In this document: piece by piece, positions 1 to 9,544 of the stretch
Layout of the letters: every line of letters starts with the position of its first letter
How positions within the stretch are numbered: the first letter of the stretch is position 1
Assembly (NCBI GenBank): GCA_022578965.1
Contig: MU400515.1
Span: forward strand, 372,001-436,000
Source of the DNA: Xylaria sp. FL1777
Lineage: Eukaryota > Ascomycota > Sordariomycetes > Xylariales > Xylariaceae
Length of the DNA stretch: 64,000 nt
Direction of reading: 5' to 3'
Made by a program: the position numbers and the translations under genes
Notes under the pieces: generated by a model
Database searches by the model: none
Told to the model about the DNA's origin: nothing
What the model saw: only the letters and a program-made list of their open reading frames with translations

Positions 1-670
1 CCGAGGCTGGCGCTCTACAAGCCGGAGATCTAATGCAGGACCTCAAGACGGGGCATCTACTGGGCGCCGCGCCCAAAGCCCAATTCTGGGGCCAGATCAT
101 CGGTGCTACGGTCGGGGCTGTGGTCAGCGCATGGATCTATAGACTTTATACGTCCGTCTATGAAGTCCCGGGCGACTTATTCCAGGTCCCAACGGCCTTT
201 GTATGGATCTTCACTGCAAGACTTGTCACGGGCAAGGGATTACCGTACATGGCTCGAGAATTTGCGATAGGCGCTGCTGTCATATTCGCCGTTTTTACGG
301 TTTTAAGGACAAAAGGCATGGGGAAGAAGTGGCATGCCTACATTCCCGGAGGTATTGCCGTTGCAGTTGGTAAGTGAATTGATTTGAAATCTTGCTTGAG
401 CTATCCCCAAACTGATCGACATGTTAGGCATGTACAATGTGCCGTCGTTTACTCTAGCGAGAACCATTGGCGGGTTGATGAATTGGTATTGGAGGGTGCG
501 TCTTCGAAAGGATGACACACCCCTCATTGTGCTGGCATCTGTAAGTTATCCTCGATTACGTTACGATAGTGTGGGTGTGCTAACAGTCACTACAGGGGTT
601 CATCCTAGGTGAAGGTTTCTTAAGCATTGTCAATCTGATATTGCAGAGCTCGCAGGTACCTCACTTATGA
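1..670 (+). CDS. OPT-family oligopeptide/metal-chelate transporter, 3' end (partial)
   Basis: This is the C-terminal part of a multi-pass membrane transporter; the 5' part lies outside the window. The frame is open from base 3. An early AGDLMQDLKTGHLLGA stretch is characteristic of OPT-superfamily proteins, which import small peptides or metal-chelator complexes by proton coupling. Hydrophobic helices follow, with YIPGGIAVAVGMYN and a late GFILGEGFLSIV helix. I infer two introns, 370-427 and 541-595. Both have GT-AG ends and restore a continuous frame across GIAVAVG/MYN and LAS/GFILGE. The protein stops at 668-670 after QSSQVPHL. The sequence looks closer to the OPT clade related to plant YSL proteins than to yeast Opt1, but substrate cannot be read from it. 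Family assignment is firm; subfamily is tentative. Confidence 0.85.
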
Positions 671-1104
671 GGAACTACTTGACGTTTGCTGGTTTTGTCG
701 AGAGGTATCGAATAATGAATGCTATAGGCCGGTTCAAGATAGAAGGATAGGTAGAACAATGCGATGGCATAATATGCTTCTCCTTTCATGTGTCTCATTC
801 ATGTGTCTCGGAACTCTCTCCATGGAGCTTCTCCTACCGAAGCCCCTTAGACAGCCCCATAATTGTCCCCCTCTCAACCCCTCACACCCTCATTTTTACA
901 GTGGGAGAATCGTACCACTTATGGTGGGGTAAAACCCGAGGGAGTCCTGCCCAAAGAATCCATTGAGACCTATCTAGGTAGGTACGCATACCGCATACTC
1001 ATATATGCTGTGTACTCGGCCTAGACGACTCTTATCCCTTTATTTACCCCCTCACTGCTAACCTCGTAGACTGAAGTTTATTAAGCCAGGGAAACCAATT
1101 CAAG
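671..1104. other. Intergenic, OPT transporter to dienelactone hydrolase
   Basis: No gene is seen. A TAGGTAGGTA word occurs near 975-985. The segment probably holds the 3' end of the transporter mRNA and the promoter of the next gene. Confidence 0.5.
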
Positions 1105-2407
1105 ATGCTTGTTAGCGAAAGCCATACCGATATCCAGACGACGGTGGATGGGAAAGAGACGACTATGAGTATGCCATGCTCGCTCGAATTCGACCCGAGA
1201 ACACGGCTAATGTGCAGCATAGGATTATTCGTCTTTCACCCAACCATCCAGCAATATCCAAATGCGTAAATACTCTAAACAAGCTCTTCCTAACTGGAGA
1301 GATTCGCGCGGCCACTGATACGAAGCACCACAGTCGATTCCCGGGTGTTGTATTGTTCAGCGAGATTTATCAAGGTGCGCTAGCGCTGAGCATCCCTTTT
1401 CATCGATGATTCAATTCAATTCAATTCAATTCCCGGTCTGGACGGTCAGAATCACTTTGCTAACAGCACGATAACAAGTGACTGGACCGGTCGCGCGATT
1501 TGCTCGCCAGATAGCTGGGCAAGGTTACATCGTTGCGGCGCCTTCATCCTACCACGATTTCGTCGGCCCCGAAGCTTTAGCTTACGACGGAGTACGACAC
1601 CCCAAATATTGTATTATGTGTTTCTAGCTAAGTGTTGGTCTTGTGTAGCCTGGTACAGATCTTGGAAACGAGTTGAAAATCAAAAAAGTAAGGCCGGCTG
1701 TTCTGCGTCGCCCCACGCACAATTGGGACACCTGTTCGCTTACTTGTACTTGTTCTTACATTGTGACAGACGCTCCAATCATACGACCAGGACTCCTCCA
1801 AAGCCGTCGATTACTTGCTCAGTCTGCCGACATGCTCGGGGCGGATAGGCACCACAGGCATGTGCCTCGGCGGACACCTCGCCTTACGCGCTAGTGTAAG
1901 GTTTCCATCCTCGACAGTTTATTGCACAGTCATTGTACACCTTGCCCGTCACGTAGCCTTACTAACTATATTTCACTATAGCTTGACAGCAGAATTACTG
2001 CCGCCGTTCCATTCTTCGGAACAGATATTCACAGCAGAACTTTAGGCCCATACACTGCAGCCAACACGTCACTAGAGGCGCCACCGGATAGCAACCATAC
2101 GCTCGACAAACTCTCACAGATCAAAGGAGAAGTTGCAATGATATTTGGTATTAAGGATACGCATATCCCTGACGCTGGACGTGATCTGATCCGGCAGAAG
2201 TTGCGTGAGGCCGGCGTCGTGTTCAGCTTCTACGAATTTGCATGGGCACAGCACGCCTTCATCCGTGACGAGCTCAGCAAGGGCCGCTACGATCCGGCCA
2301 TTACCAAAATCTGCTTCGAGGTGCTGGTCGAACTCTTTGGAAGAATCCTAAAGTCGGATTTGGGACCGCGTGACGCGACACCCGAGAAGCTTGAGCATGT
2401 TTGCTAG
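1105..2407 (+). CDS. Dienelactone hydrolase family protein (carboxymethylenebutenolidase-like)
   Basis: This is an alpha/beta hydrolase of the dienelactone hydrolase family. The prototype opens lactone rings in the chlorocatechol branch of aromatic catabolism; the substrate in fungi is usually unknown. I reconstruct seven exons: 1105-1168, 1223-1265, 1334-1374, 1479-1591, 1649-1687, 1770-1895 and 1982-2407. They sum to 852 nt (283 residues) with phases matching at every junction. The product reads through MRLFVFHPTI, RFPGVVLFSEIYQ and GYIVAAPSSYHDF, all familiar blocks of the family. The nucleophile is Cys132 in the elbow TGMCLGGH. Asp201 in GIKDTHIP and His233 in WAQHAF complete the triad. 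No signal peptide is visible, so it is probably cytosolic. The six introns are why only its last exon shows as a long open frame. Confidence 0.9.
1409..1428. repeat. ATTCA microsatellite, four copies
   Basis: Four perfect tandem ATTCA units, followed by a partial fifth, lie inside the third intron of the dienelactone hydrolase gene. No function is evident. Confidence 0.9.
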
Positions 2408-3093
2408 ATTATATGTAGCTCGTAGCTTGGTCTAATTTTCTCGTATATTCCAAAATATTAGAGAGCATTCTACCCATGTAACCAAGTTAAACTTGCGCAG
2501 AGCTATAAAACAAAGGATACTAATATCATGTCTCAGTTGAGTGTCGAATCGAGGTTCTTCTGGGGTATCCTAGAACGTTCCATCTTGTATCCTTTTACGG
2601 CACCAGTGGAACCTACCTACCTAATCTTAATGTCTGTACAATGGGATATGCAATAGCTTAATCTAAAGGAACTATGTTACATACACACATAATTCTTGAT
2701 AATTAGAATATGTATATTGGGTGGGATATAGTACCTAAGCAAAAGCGGTTGAGTTAGGTTTTACTGTCCTGAATCAGAATGCGAATGAGACATGCCGCTT
2801 TTAGGTTGAGCCTGGGCTGGCTAGACTCGCTTTAACACAAGCTAAAATGAAATAACTCCTAAAACACAAACTCATTGCTGAGTTTATTTTTTCAGCATTT
2901 AGGATGAGCGGCTGGAATAAGTCATCCTATTCGCCACACACCATCGAGCTCGTGTTGAGGCACAATGTTTCTCGCGCAATTTCATCGAACGCCCTGCTTT
3001 TGATCTCAACTTTTCTCTGTCATGGCTAGCAAAAGTCATTGACTGAGTGGCTTGTTGGGTTGTTAGAGAACGCCGAAACCACTTGAGCCCCGC
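2408..3093. other. Intergenic, no gene seen
   Basis: AT-rich sequence with stops in all frames. It probably contains the 3' end of the hydrolase transcript. Nothing recognisable was found before the kinase relic. Confidence 0.5.
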
Positions 3094-3849
3094 GTCTTCC
3101 CAATGCTAGGCTTTAAAATCATAAACGCATCTAAAAGCATCGAAGAAGAAGGCATGTCCATTTACAAGCCCGAGATATTTTATCCCGTTCCGTCTCGGAG
3201 ATGTCTTTCAGAATAGGTACTAGGTGGTTGCCAAACTTGCATTTGGCTCTAGCTCAACCATTTGGTTGGGTCATGGTCTTTGATATGTCCTCTTGCTACT
3301 ACCTCTTGTACTTATTCTAACTGAGTTCTTCTGGGAAGAAGGTCCACATCAACGCCAGCTAGAATAATCATGAACTTAAAATCTACAAACACATCAATAA
3401 GCACAAAACCTACCGAGGCCCGCATAGCATCCGCTCAATCTGGGGATCCTTCAAATTCAAGGGACCACATGGCAACCATGACGTTATCGTGCAAATCCCT
3501 CTTTCGATAGCCATGGCTAATCTCTAGGGTATGATGCCTGGTGAAGTTTTCGAACCTATCCTTGACCAACGTGATTGCATTGCTCGGCCCCTGTTAGATT
3601 ATCTCAAACGGAGCGAGACGTACCTTCAGTTCTAGAATAAGCGTGGTAAGTCGAGTGCAATTAAGTAGCAGAGACGAGGACCAACTGATGATTCATTTAG
3701 GTAATTGGAGAGGGATTGTTCCTATACCCCGTAAAAGGGCTCTCGGGTCTCTCTCGGGGTCGTTAAAGGGCGAGGAACGGGCGAGGTTCTTGGACTTCAT
3801 TAGGGATTTGCTTGGTTGGGTCCCAGAAAAGCGGCTTACAGCAAAATAG
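3094..3849 (+). pseudogene. Decayed SRPK-type serine/threonine protein kinase
   Basis: Fragments of an SR-protein-kinase-like kinase can be followed on this strand in shifting frames. Around 3130-3270 the text reads SIEEEGMSIYKPEIFYPVRL and then KLAFGSSSTIWLG. This matches the usual SRPK opening (Y-P-V-R-x-G-D) and the glycine-rich ATP loop. Around 3430-3480 is FKFKGPHGNHDVIV, the family's 'S-F-x-x-x-G-P-x-G-x-H' block. From 3690 to 3849 is GIVPIPRKRALGSL followed by EERARFLDFIRDLLGWVPEK, the C-terminal lobe. In-frame stops and frame changes separate the blocks. The stretch that should carry the HRD and DFG catalytic motifs is absent, so the copy cannot encode an active kinase. Such kinases are multicopy in many fungi, and this is probably a dead duplicate. 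Confidence 0.8.
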
Positions 3850-5137
3850 ACTTTATCATATCCGAGGTTTACCGCCCCTGACGAATGATTCATTCCGAGG
3901 ACTTTAAAACACCAATAAATGGTTCCTCCTGATTATCCGACTTCGGCACACATAACATCCTAATCGACGAAGGCTTTGAAGCTACCGCTGTCATCAACTG
4001 GGATTTTGTGTTGCGCACTAAAGCTGGAAGGAGAGTAGAGGAGATCTGCCTGAGCATATAGAATAATGTACTGTTTGGCTTTGCAAAAGTTATACATAAA
4101 TGTAGCTAGCCCCTTACCTGTCACCCAACTCACAAGGGAGGCGAGCCAAACCTGAGCAAAGGCAGCAAATGCGCTACGAATTTGGTAAAACCTACCTGAA
4201 CCTTGTAATCAGGGCAGGGAGGGTAGCAAACAGAAAAAAGAATTCAAGCTCGAAGTGAAGTGAAGAGGACTCTAGATATTGCGTGTAGTGGAATGCCTGC
4301 ATGTGAGCAGTCGCTAGGCCAATGACACGCCACAGATGCATACGAAGCCCTAAATCTTGATAGCACTACTAACGGGGCATAATAAAACAAGATAACCGCA
4401 AACAAAACCTAGATAGTGGTTGTACATGACATGGCACAGAACAATGCGGTGCAGTCATTCGTCATTCTACCTGAATATAAATATTGGCAGGAACAAATTC
4501 AATAGTAGACTCTCTATAATAATAATTGGAGGTTTACTTGTGTGCCCTGTCCAGGGCAAGGCATACAGGTACTTGCTGCCAGGTGACTTAGTTTGTACAA
4601 GCCAGGGTAAGAAAAAAAAAGCTGAAAAAAAAAAAAAAACTAGTCTACTGCTGCTCCGCCAACCTCTGACAAGTACCCCGGTACTTGCTTCCTCAGACTC
4701 AGTCTAGCGTCACTCAACTGTCTATACTACATGTAGGTTAGCTTGCTCGCAAACAGCGTGGGAATCTGGAAGTGGGGCTCTCCTGTGGATCCAAGGGTTG
4801 CCTTGCAGTTACCAGGCAGCCAAAATTTTCTGCCCAAAAGCTTGGGCCATTAGGTTCTTGCCCACCGCTTAAGGCATGAGTGAGCTACCTATGTACCTGG
4901 AGATCTATGGCGGGGTTCACAGTAGTGACGTTATCCCCCACCACAGCATCCGCAACAGAACCGTAGAAAGACGCAGAATCACCAGCAAAAAGGGAATTTG
5001 GTGAGGGCATGTTGAAATAAAAAATTCATCCTTGGATTCTACGCATACTAAACCTGCTGTGGCGAATTTTTGGCTGTGATTTCTGCCAGACAGTGCTGGA
5101 AAAGGCGGGAAACTACGTTGCGCCTTGGGAGGGTTCA
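3850..5137. other. Intergenic upstream of Hsp70
   Basis: No gene is recognised. The segment includes two purine-rich A tracts at about 4610-4640. The last 250 bases belong to the Hsp70 promoter. Short open frames here have no family resemblance. Confidence 0.5.
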
Positions 5138-5155
5138 TTCCAGAAGCTTCCGAAC
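5138..5155 (+). promoter_or_regulatory. Heat-shock element upstream of Hsp70
   Basis: The sequence TTCcaGAAgcTTC is three perfectly spaced alternating nTTCn/nGAAn units, with a degenerate fourth (cgAAC). This is the recognised binding pattern of heat-shock factor trimers. It sits about 225 bases before the Hsp70 start codon and about 40 bases upstream of a TATA-like box, so heat-inducible control by Hsf1 is inferred. Confidence 0.8.
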
Positions 5156-5190
5156 AAGTGCGGATCCACCTGAGTACCTCACCACGGATA

Positions 5191-5198
5191 ATATAAGG
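5191..5198 (+). promoter_or_regulatory. TATA-like box of the Hsp70 gene
   Basis: ATATAAGG lies between the heat-shock element and the CT-rich leader that precedes the start codon. The position fits a core promoter element of a strongly inducible gene. Confidence 0.5.
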
Positions 5199-5379
5199 CT
5201 TTCGACTCTCACAAACTTCGACCAGCCCTCGTTCTTTTCTCTACATCAACACATCTTCCCACGCTTCACCCGCTTTCCTGAGATACCCCCAATTCCCAAC
5301 TCACAGCAACGCGCATACACATTGCATACACTCTCTCTATCCGTTTTCTTCATCGTCTTCCATCACATTTTCGCCCACA

Positions 5380-7404
5380 ATGGTCGCTGCCGTAGGTATT
5401 GACTTGGGCACGACCTACTCGTGCGTCGGTGTCTACCGAGATGACCGAATTGAGATCATTGCCAACGACCAGGGTAACCGGACAACACCTTCATTCGTTG
5501 CCTTCACAGATACCGAGCGTCTGATCGGAGATGCCGCCAAGAACCAGGTCGCCATGAACCCGGCTAACACAGTCTTCGACGCCAAGCGTCTAATTGGCCG
5601 CAAGTTCGCCGACCCAGAGGTTCAGGCCGACATGAAGCACTTCCCCTTCAAGATTATCGACAAGGGCGGAAAGCCCATCGTCGAGGTCGAGTACAAGGGC
5701 GAGACCAAGACTTTCACACCCGAGGAAATCTCTTCCATGGTCCTCACTAAGATGCGTGAGACCGCTGAGGCATACCTGGGTGGCACCGTCAACAACGCTG
5801 TCATCACCGTGCCTGCCTACTTCAACGACGCCCAGCGTCAAGCCACCAAGGATGCCGGTCTCATTGCCGGTCTCAACGTTCTCCGAATCATCAACGAGCC
5901 TACCGCCGCTGCCATTGCTTATGGTCTTGACAAGAAGGTCGAGGGCGAGCGCAACGTTCTGATCTTCGATCTCGGTGGTGGCACATTCGATGTTTCTCTC
6001 CTTACCATCGAGGAGGGTATCTTCGAGGTCAAGTCTACCGCTGGTGACACTCACTTGGGTGGTGAGGATTTCGACAACCGCCTTGTCAACCACTTCGTAA
6101 CTGAATTCAAGCGCAAGCATAAGAAAGGTAAGAATGCATTTCCCTTCAGTGGTGATTTTGATGTTTATAACGATAGTATGCTAACCTGCCCAATAGATCT
6201 GTCTTCCAACGCTCGTGCCCTCCGACGTCTTCGTACTGCCTGCGAGCGTGCCAAGCGTACCCTGTCTTCGTCTGCCCAGACCTCCATTGAGATCGACTCG
6301 CTTTTCGAGGGTATCGACTTTTACACAGCTATTACCCGTGCCAGATTCGAAGAGCTTTGCCAGGATCTCTTCCGATCTACCATCCAGCCTGTCGACCGCG
6401 TTCTGGCTGACGCTAAGATCGACAAGTCTCAAGTCCACGAGATTGTCCTCGTCGGTGGTTCTACCCGTATTCCCCGTGTCCAGAAGCTCATCACCGACTA
6501 CTTCAACGGCAAGGAGCCCAACAAGTCCATCAACCCTGATGAGGCTGTTGCCTACGGTGCTGCTGTCCAGGCTGCTATCTTGTCTGGTGACACCAGCTCT
6601 AAGTCCACTAACGAGATCTTGCTTCTCGATGTTGCTGCCCTCTCTCTCGGTATCGAGACTGCCGGCGGTATGATGACCAAGCTTATTCCCCGCAACACGA
6701 CGATCCCCACCAAGAAGTCTGAGGTCTTCTCCACCTTCTCCGACAACCAGCCTGGTGTGCTCATCCAGGTCTACGAGGGTGAGCGTCAACGCACCAAGGA
6801 CAACAACTTACTCGGCAAGTTCGAGCTTACCGGTATCCCCCCTGCTCCTCGTGGTGTTCCCCAGATCGAGGTTACCTTCGATCTCGATGCCAACGGAATC
6901 ATGAACGTTTCCGCCGTTGAGAAGGGTACTGGCAAGTCTAACAAGATCACTATCACCAACGACAAGGGCCGCTTGTCTAAGGAGGATATTGAGCGCATGT
7001 TGGCCGAGGCCGAGAAGTACAAGGAGGAGGATGAGGCTGAGGGTCGCCGTATCGGTGCCAAGAACGGCCTCGAGTCTTACGCCTACTCTCTCCGCAACAC
7101 CCTCGGCGACTCCAAGGTCGACGAGAAGCTTGATGCTGCCGACAAGGAGAAGCTCAAGACCGAGATCGACTCCGTCGTCTCATGGCTTGATGAGAACCAG
7201 CAGGCTACCCGTGAAGAGTACGAAGAGAAGCAGAAGGAACTTGAGGGTATTGCCAACCCCATCATGATGAAGTTCTACGGTGGTGCTGGCGGCGCTGGCG
7301 GCATGCCCGGTGGCATGCCCGGTGGTCCTGGTGGTTTCCCTGGCGCCGGTGGTGCCCCGGGTGCCGGTGGCGATGACGGCCCTACCGTCGAGGAGGTTGA
7401 CTAA
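5380..7404 (+). CDS. Cytosolic heat-shock protein Hsp70 (SSA type)
   Basis: This is an ATP-dependent chaperone of the cytosol and nucleus. It binds exposed hydrophobic peptide segments and works with J-proteins and nucleotide exchange factors. The N-terminus has the phosphate loop [40 protein letters not shown] and [10 protein letters not shown] complete the ATPase domain. The substrate domain and helical lid follow. The tail is Gly/Met-rich ([10 protein letters not shown]) and ends in EEVD, the TPR co-chaperone anchor of cytosolic members. One intron, 6128-6196, has GTAAGA and CAATAG ends and a TGCTAAC branch site. Its removal restores the conserved [16 protein letters not shown] and gives 651 residues, the usual length. 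The intron is 69 nt with no in-frame stop, so retention would add 23 residues. Codon use is strongly biased to C-ending codons, as expected of a highly expressed gene. Confidence 0.97.
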   Translation: MVAAVGIDLGTTYSCVGVYRDDRIEIIANDQGNRTTPSFVAFTDTERLIGDAAKNQVAMNPANTVFDAKRLIGRKFADPEVQADMKHFPFKIIDKGGKPIVEVEYKGETKTFTPEEISSMVLTKMRETAEAYLGGTVNNAVITVPAYFNDAQRQATKDAGLIAGLNVLRIINEPTAAAIAYGLDKKVEGERNVLIFDLGGGTFDVSLLTIEEGIFEVKSTAGDTHLGGEDFDNRLVNHFVTEFKRKHKKGKNAFPFSGDFDVYNDSMLTCPIDLSSNARALRRLRTACERAKRTLSSSAQTSIEIDSLFEGIDFYTAITRARFEELCQDLFRSTIQPVDRVLADAKIDKSQVHEIVLVGGSTRIPRVQKLITDYFNGKEPNKSINPDEAVAYGAAVQAAILSGDTSSKSTNEILLLDVAALSLGIETAGGMMTKLIPRNTTIPTKKSEVFSTFSDNQPGVLIQVYEGERQRTKDNNLLGKFELTGIPPAPRGVPQIEVTFDLDANGIMNVSAVEKGTGKSNKITITNDKGRLSKEDIERMLAEAEKYKEEDEAEGRRIGAKNGLESYAYSLRNTLGDSKVDEKLDAADKEKLKTEIDSVVSWLDENQQATREEYEEKQKELEGIANPIMMKFYGGAGGAGGMPGGMPGGPGGFPGAGGAPGAGGDDGPTVEEVD

Positions 7405-7803
7405 ATTTCTGCGACTCTTCATTGACTTGTTTGATATTTTTTTCTACGGCGTTATCTGGTGTCCACGGCATCACGAATGGCGGTATGGGTAATGCGGTTC
7501 TACCTAGAATTTTCTGCGGTAATGATACAGGAACAAAAGTTGTGATTTCACGACTCGCATGGATGTAACTTAGCATCGATTCTTCACCGATGAAGTAAAT
7601 TAAATAATTCTGATAAAAAATGGGTCTTTTCTATTTTGAATGTGACATTGATGATGAACATGCTTACCATAATAATGCTGCTCATGCGGTTTAGATATAT
7701 CTAATGGTATTTAATCACCTATTTCTCGATTGTAGTTTTAACATGGTAACTAGAGAAAGAAGGTTGGTTCGAATTGATTATGCAATGCCAAGTCCTATCA
7801 CTA
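7405..7803. other. Convergent intergenic region, Hsp70 / Emi1-like
   Basis: AT-rich sequence shared by the 3' ends of two convergent genes. A run of A's near 7615-7620 and AATAAT-type words could serve 3' end formation. No gene is seen. Confidence 0.5.
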
Positions 7804-8664
7804 TCACGACGACGCAGTCCTCCTCCTACTCTCCTCCTCTTCCTCCTCCTCCCTCAACCTACGCTGTATCATCCTCCTCCGCTCGATCTCCAGCCTCCGC
7901 CACTCCTCGTCACTGATATCAGGCCTGCGGTAGCCGCCGCGGAAGGCGTCGCCGGGGGCGAGCCTCTCAACGCGCGCCTCCCAGACGTCGGTGCTGCTGG
8001 GCATGCCGGGCCCGTAGCGCGCCAGCTCGCGGCGGCGGTAGTGCTCGCGGATGGCCTCCTCCTTGACCGCGCCCGAGTACGCGCGCGTGCGCATGCAGAA
8101 CCAGAAGTCGTCCCACTGCTCGCTGCACGACCGCATCCCGCCCGAGCGGTACACCGACGTCCACTGCCCGCCCACGCTGTTGCAGTGGAAGGCGTGGTCG
8201 AAGGCTTGTCGGCAGGACATGCTTGTTGGGAGAAGGGACTCCGAGAGAGGGTCTAGGCGGGGGGTTTCTGTGGGGGGGGAGGCGGGGGATTGGGATTGTT
8301 GCGGAAGGCTTTGGAAGGAGGGGGAGGGTTGTTGTGAGGTTTGGGACCATGATGGCCACCATGATGATGATGAGGAGGAGGATGAGGATGAGGGAGGTGG
8401 CTGGGAGACTGATGATGGGCTTGGGCTTGCTGCTTTTGACTCGGCGACGGCGGGTTTCGAGGTGTTGGTGGCGCTATTATTGCTGCTGCCGAATTCTGCC
8501 TGTAGCTGCGCTAGGAACTTGGCGATCTCTGGGTCGCTGGATATGGGCTCGGGGGTCCTGGACGGGATGGACTGGTTCTCGGCGGTGGTGGTCGCTGTTG
8601 GCGTTGGCAATGTGTCGATGGTGCTGCCTTTTGGCGCGGCGCCTGATGACCACATCCAACCCAT
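7804..8664 (-). CDS. Emi1-like twin-CX9C protein (DUF3128)
   Basis: The 286-residue single-exon product resembles yeast Emi1 (early meiotic induction), a DUF3128 protein whose molecular role is poorly defined. The conserved core is at residues 145-250. Cys151 and Cys161 form the first CX9C and Cys180 and Cys190 the second, within SCRQAFDHAFHC and SCSEQWDDFWFC. Twin CX9C hairpins typify proteins oxidised by Mia40 in the mitochondrial intermembrane space. Mitochondrial location is therefore an inference, not seen directly. The first 145 residues are low complexity, with a run of ten serines at 92-101. The C-terminus is a charged helix rich in Arg and Glu. The start ATG reads MGWMWSSG. Yeast Emi1 is much shorter, so the Ser/Pro-rich N-terminal extension is a filamentous-fungal elaboration. 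Confidence 0.8.
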   Translation of the reverse strand: MGWMWSSGAAPKGSTIDTLPTPTATTTAENQSIPSRTPEPISSDPEIAKFLAQLQAEFGSSNNSATNTSKPAVAESKAASPSPSSVSQPPPSSSSSSSSSSWWPSWSQTSQQPSPSFQSLPQQSQSPASPPTETPRLDPLSESLLPTSMSCRQAFDHAFHCNSVGGQWTSVYRSGGMRSCSEQWDDFWFCMRTRAYSGAVKEEAIREHYRRRELARYGPGMPSSTDVWEARVERLAPGDAFRGGYRRPDISDEEWRRLEIERRRMIQRRLREEEEEEESRRRTASS

Positions 8665-9544
8665 CTTGCTCTTCCTTTATTGCTTCTTTGTTTTCGTGCG
8701 GTGGTTTCGATATGGGGGGTTTCTGAGCCTGGTTTTAACTAAGGCGTCGGGATGTTCGAGTTATACCCTTCGTCTTCTTTGTGAAAAATAGATATCCTTA
8801 GGAACACGAGAGGCAAACGAAGGCTACCTAGGAAGGTGAAGTAAGGTGAGGTGTTGGTTGTGCGGGGGTTGTGGACGCGGGGTTTGTTGGTCGATATGGT
8901 ATGGTATGGTATGTATATGCGGCGTGTTGCCTCGGTTTGGAGATGTAGGTATTTGTGTAGCTATCTTCTTGTCACGTAAGGGTCGTACGATGATCCTTAG
9001 AAATACCTTGACCAATAAATAGCTACCGTAGTCGATGATTACATGTAAGTAGACACGCCACGTCTACCTGGCAATTTGCACGGATAGAGCGCTTCATTGA
9101 CGATTAGTTGCTAAGGGCGATTTACAGCTCTCAATTGATTCTTTGCGCATGGTGATGTAAATACATACATATCCAGCATAGTCAAATGCAGAGACGAACT
9201 ATTGTGGCTTGACTCTATCTGTGGCTTCCTTTTCGTGAAATTTTAATTACATAATGAGATAGCTGATAGGTACGCATATGTATGTACTGTATGTACTCTA
9301 GGGCTAGGAAAGTGGTACCTATTTATGCCGTAGCTCGGGACTTGGCAATGCGGCCCATGATATCATCGCCAATTGGTGCGTATTCAACTTACCTAGCCAT
9401 GGATTTGTGCGAATAAATAACATGAGCTACATGTGGCTCACTTTGGTCAGGGTCGCAAGACACAGCTCCGTTCCCCTGTGAATTGCCTTCAGACTCTGCA
9501 CAGGGCATGGAGAAGAGCTGGCTTCACTATAGGGGCCTTGGACA
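8665..9544. other. Divergent promoter region, Emi1-like / Yme2
   Basis: This spacer separates two divergently transcribed genes with mitochondrial connections. It contains a short ATGGT tandem (about 8896-8910). No gene is recognised. Confidence 0.5.

Noticed and set aside
4605..4645. A-rich tracts as the tail of a non-LTR retrotransposon
   Set aside because: No reverse-transcriptase remnants or target-site duplications were seen around the A runs.
5590..6789. Long antisense open frames within Hsp70 (176 and 202 codons)
   Set aside because: They are mirror frames produced by the strong codon bias of Hsp70; they show no independent features.
8051..8791. 246-codon plus-strand open frame over the Emi1-like gene
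   Set aside because: Antisense shadow of a GC-rich gene. The minus-strand frame holds the twin CX9C motif.
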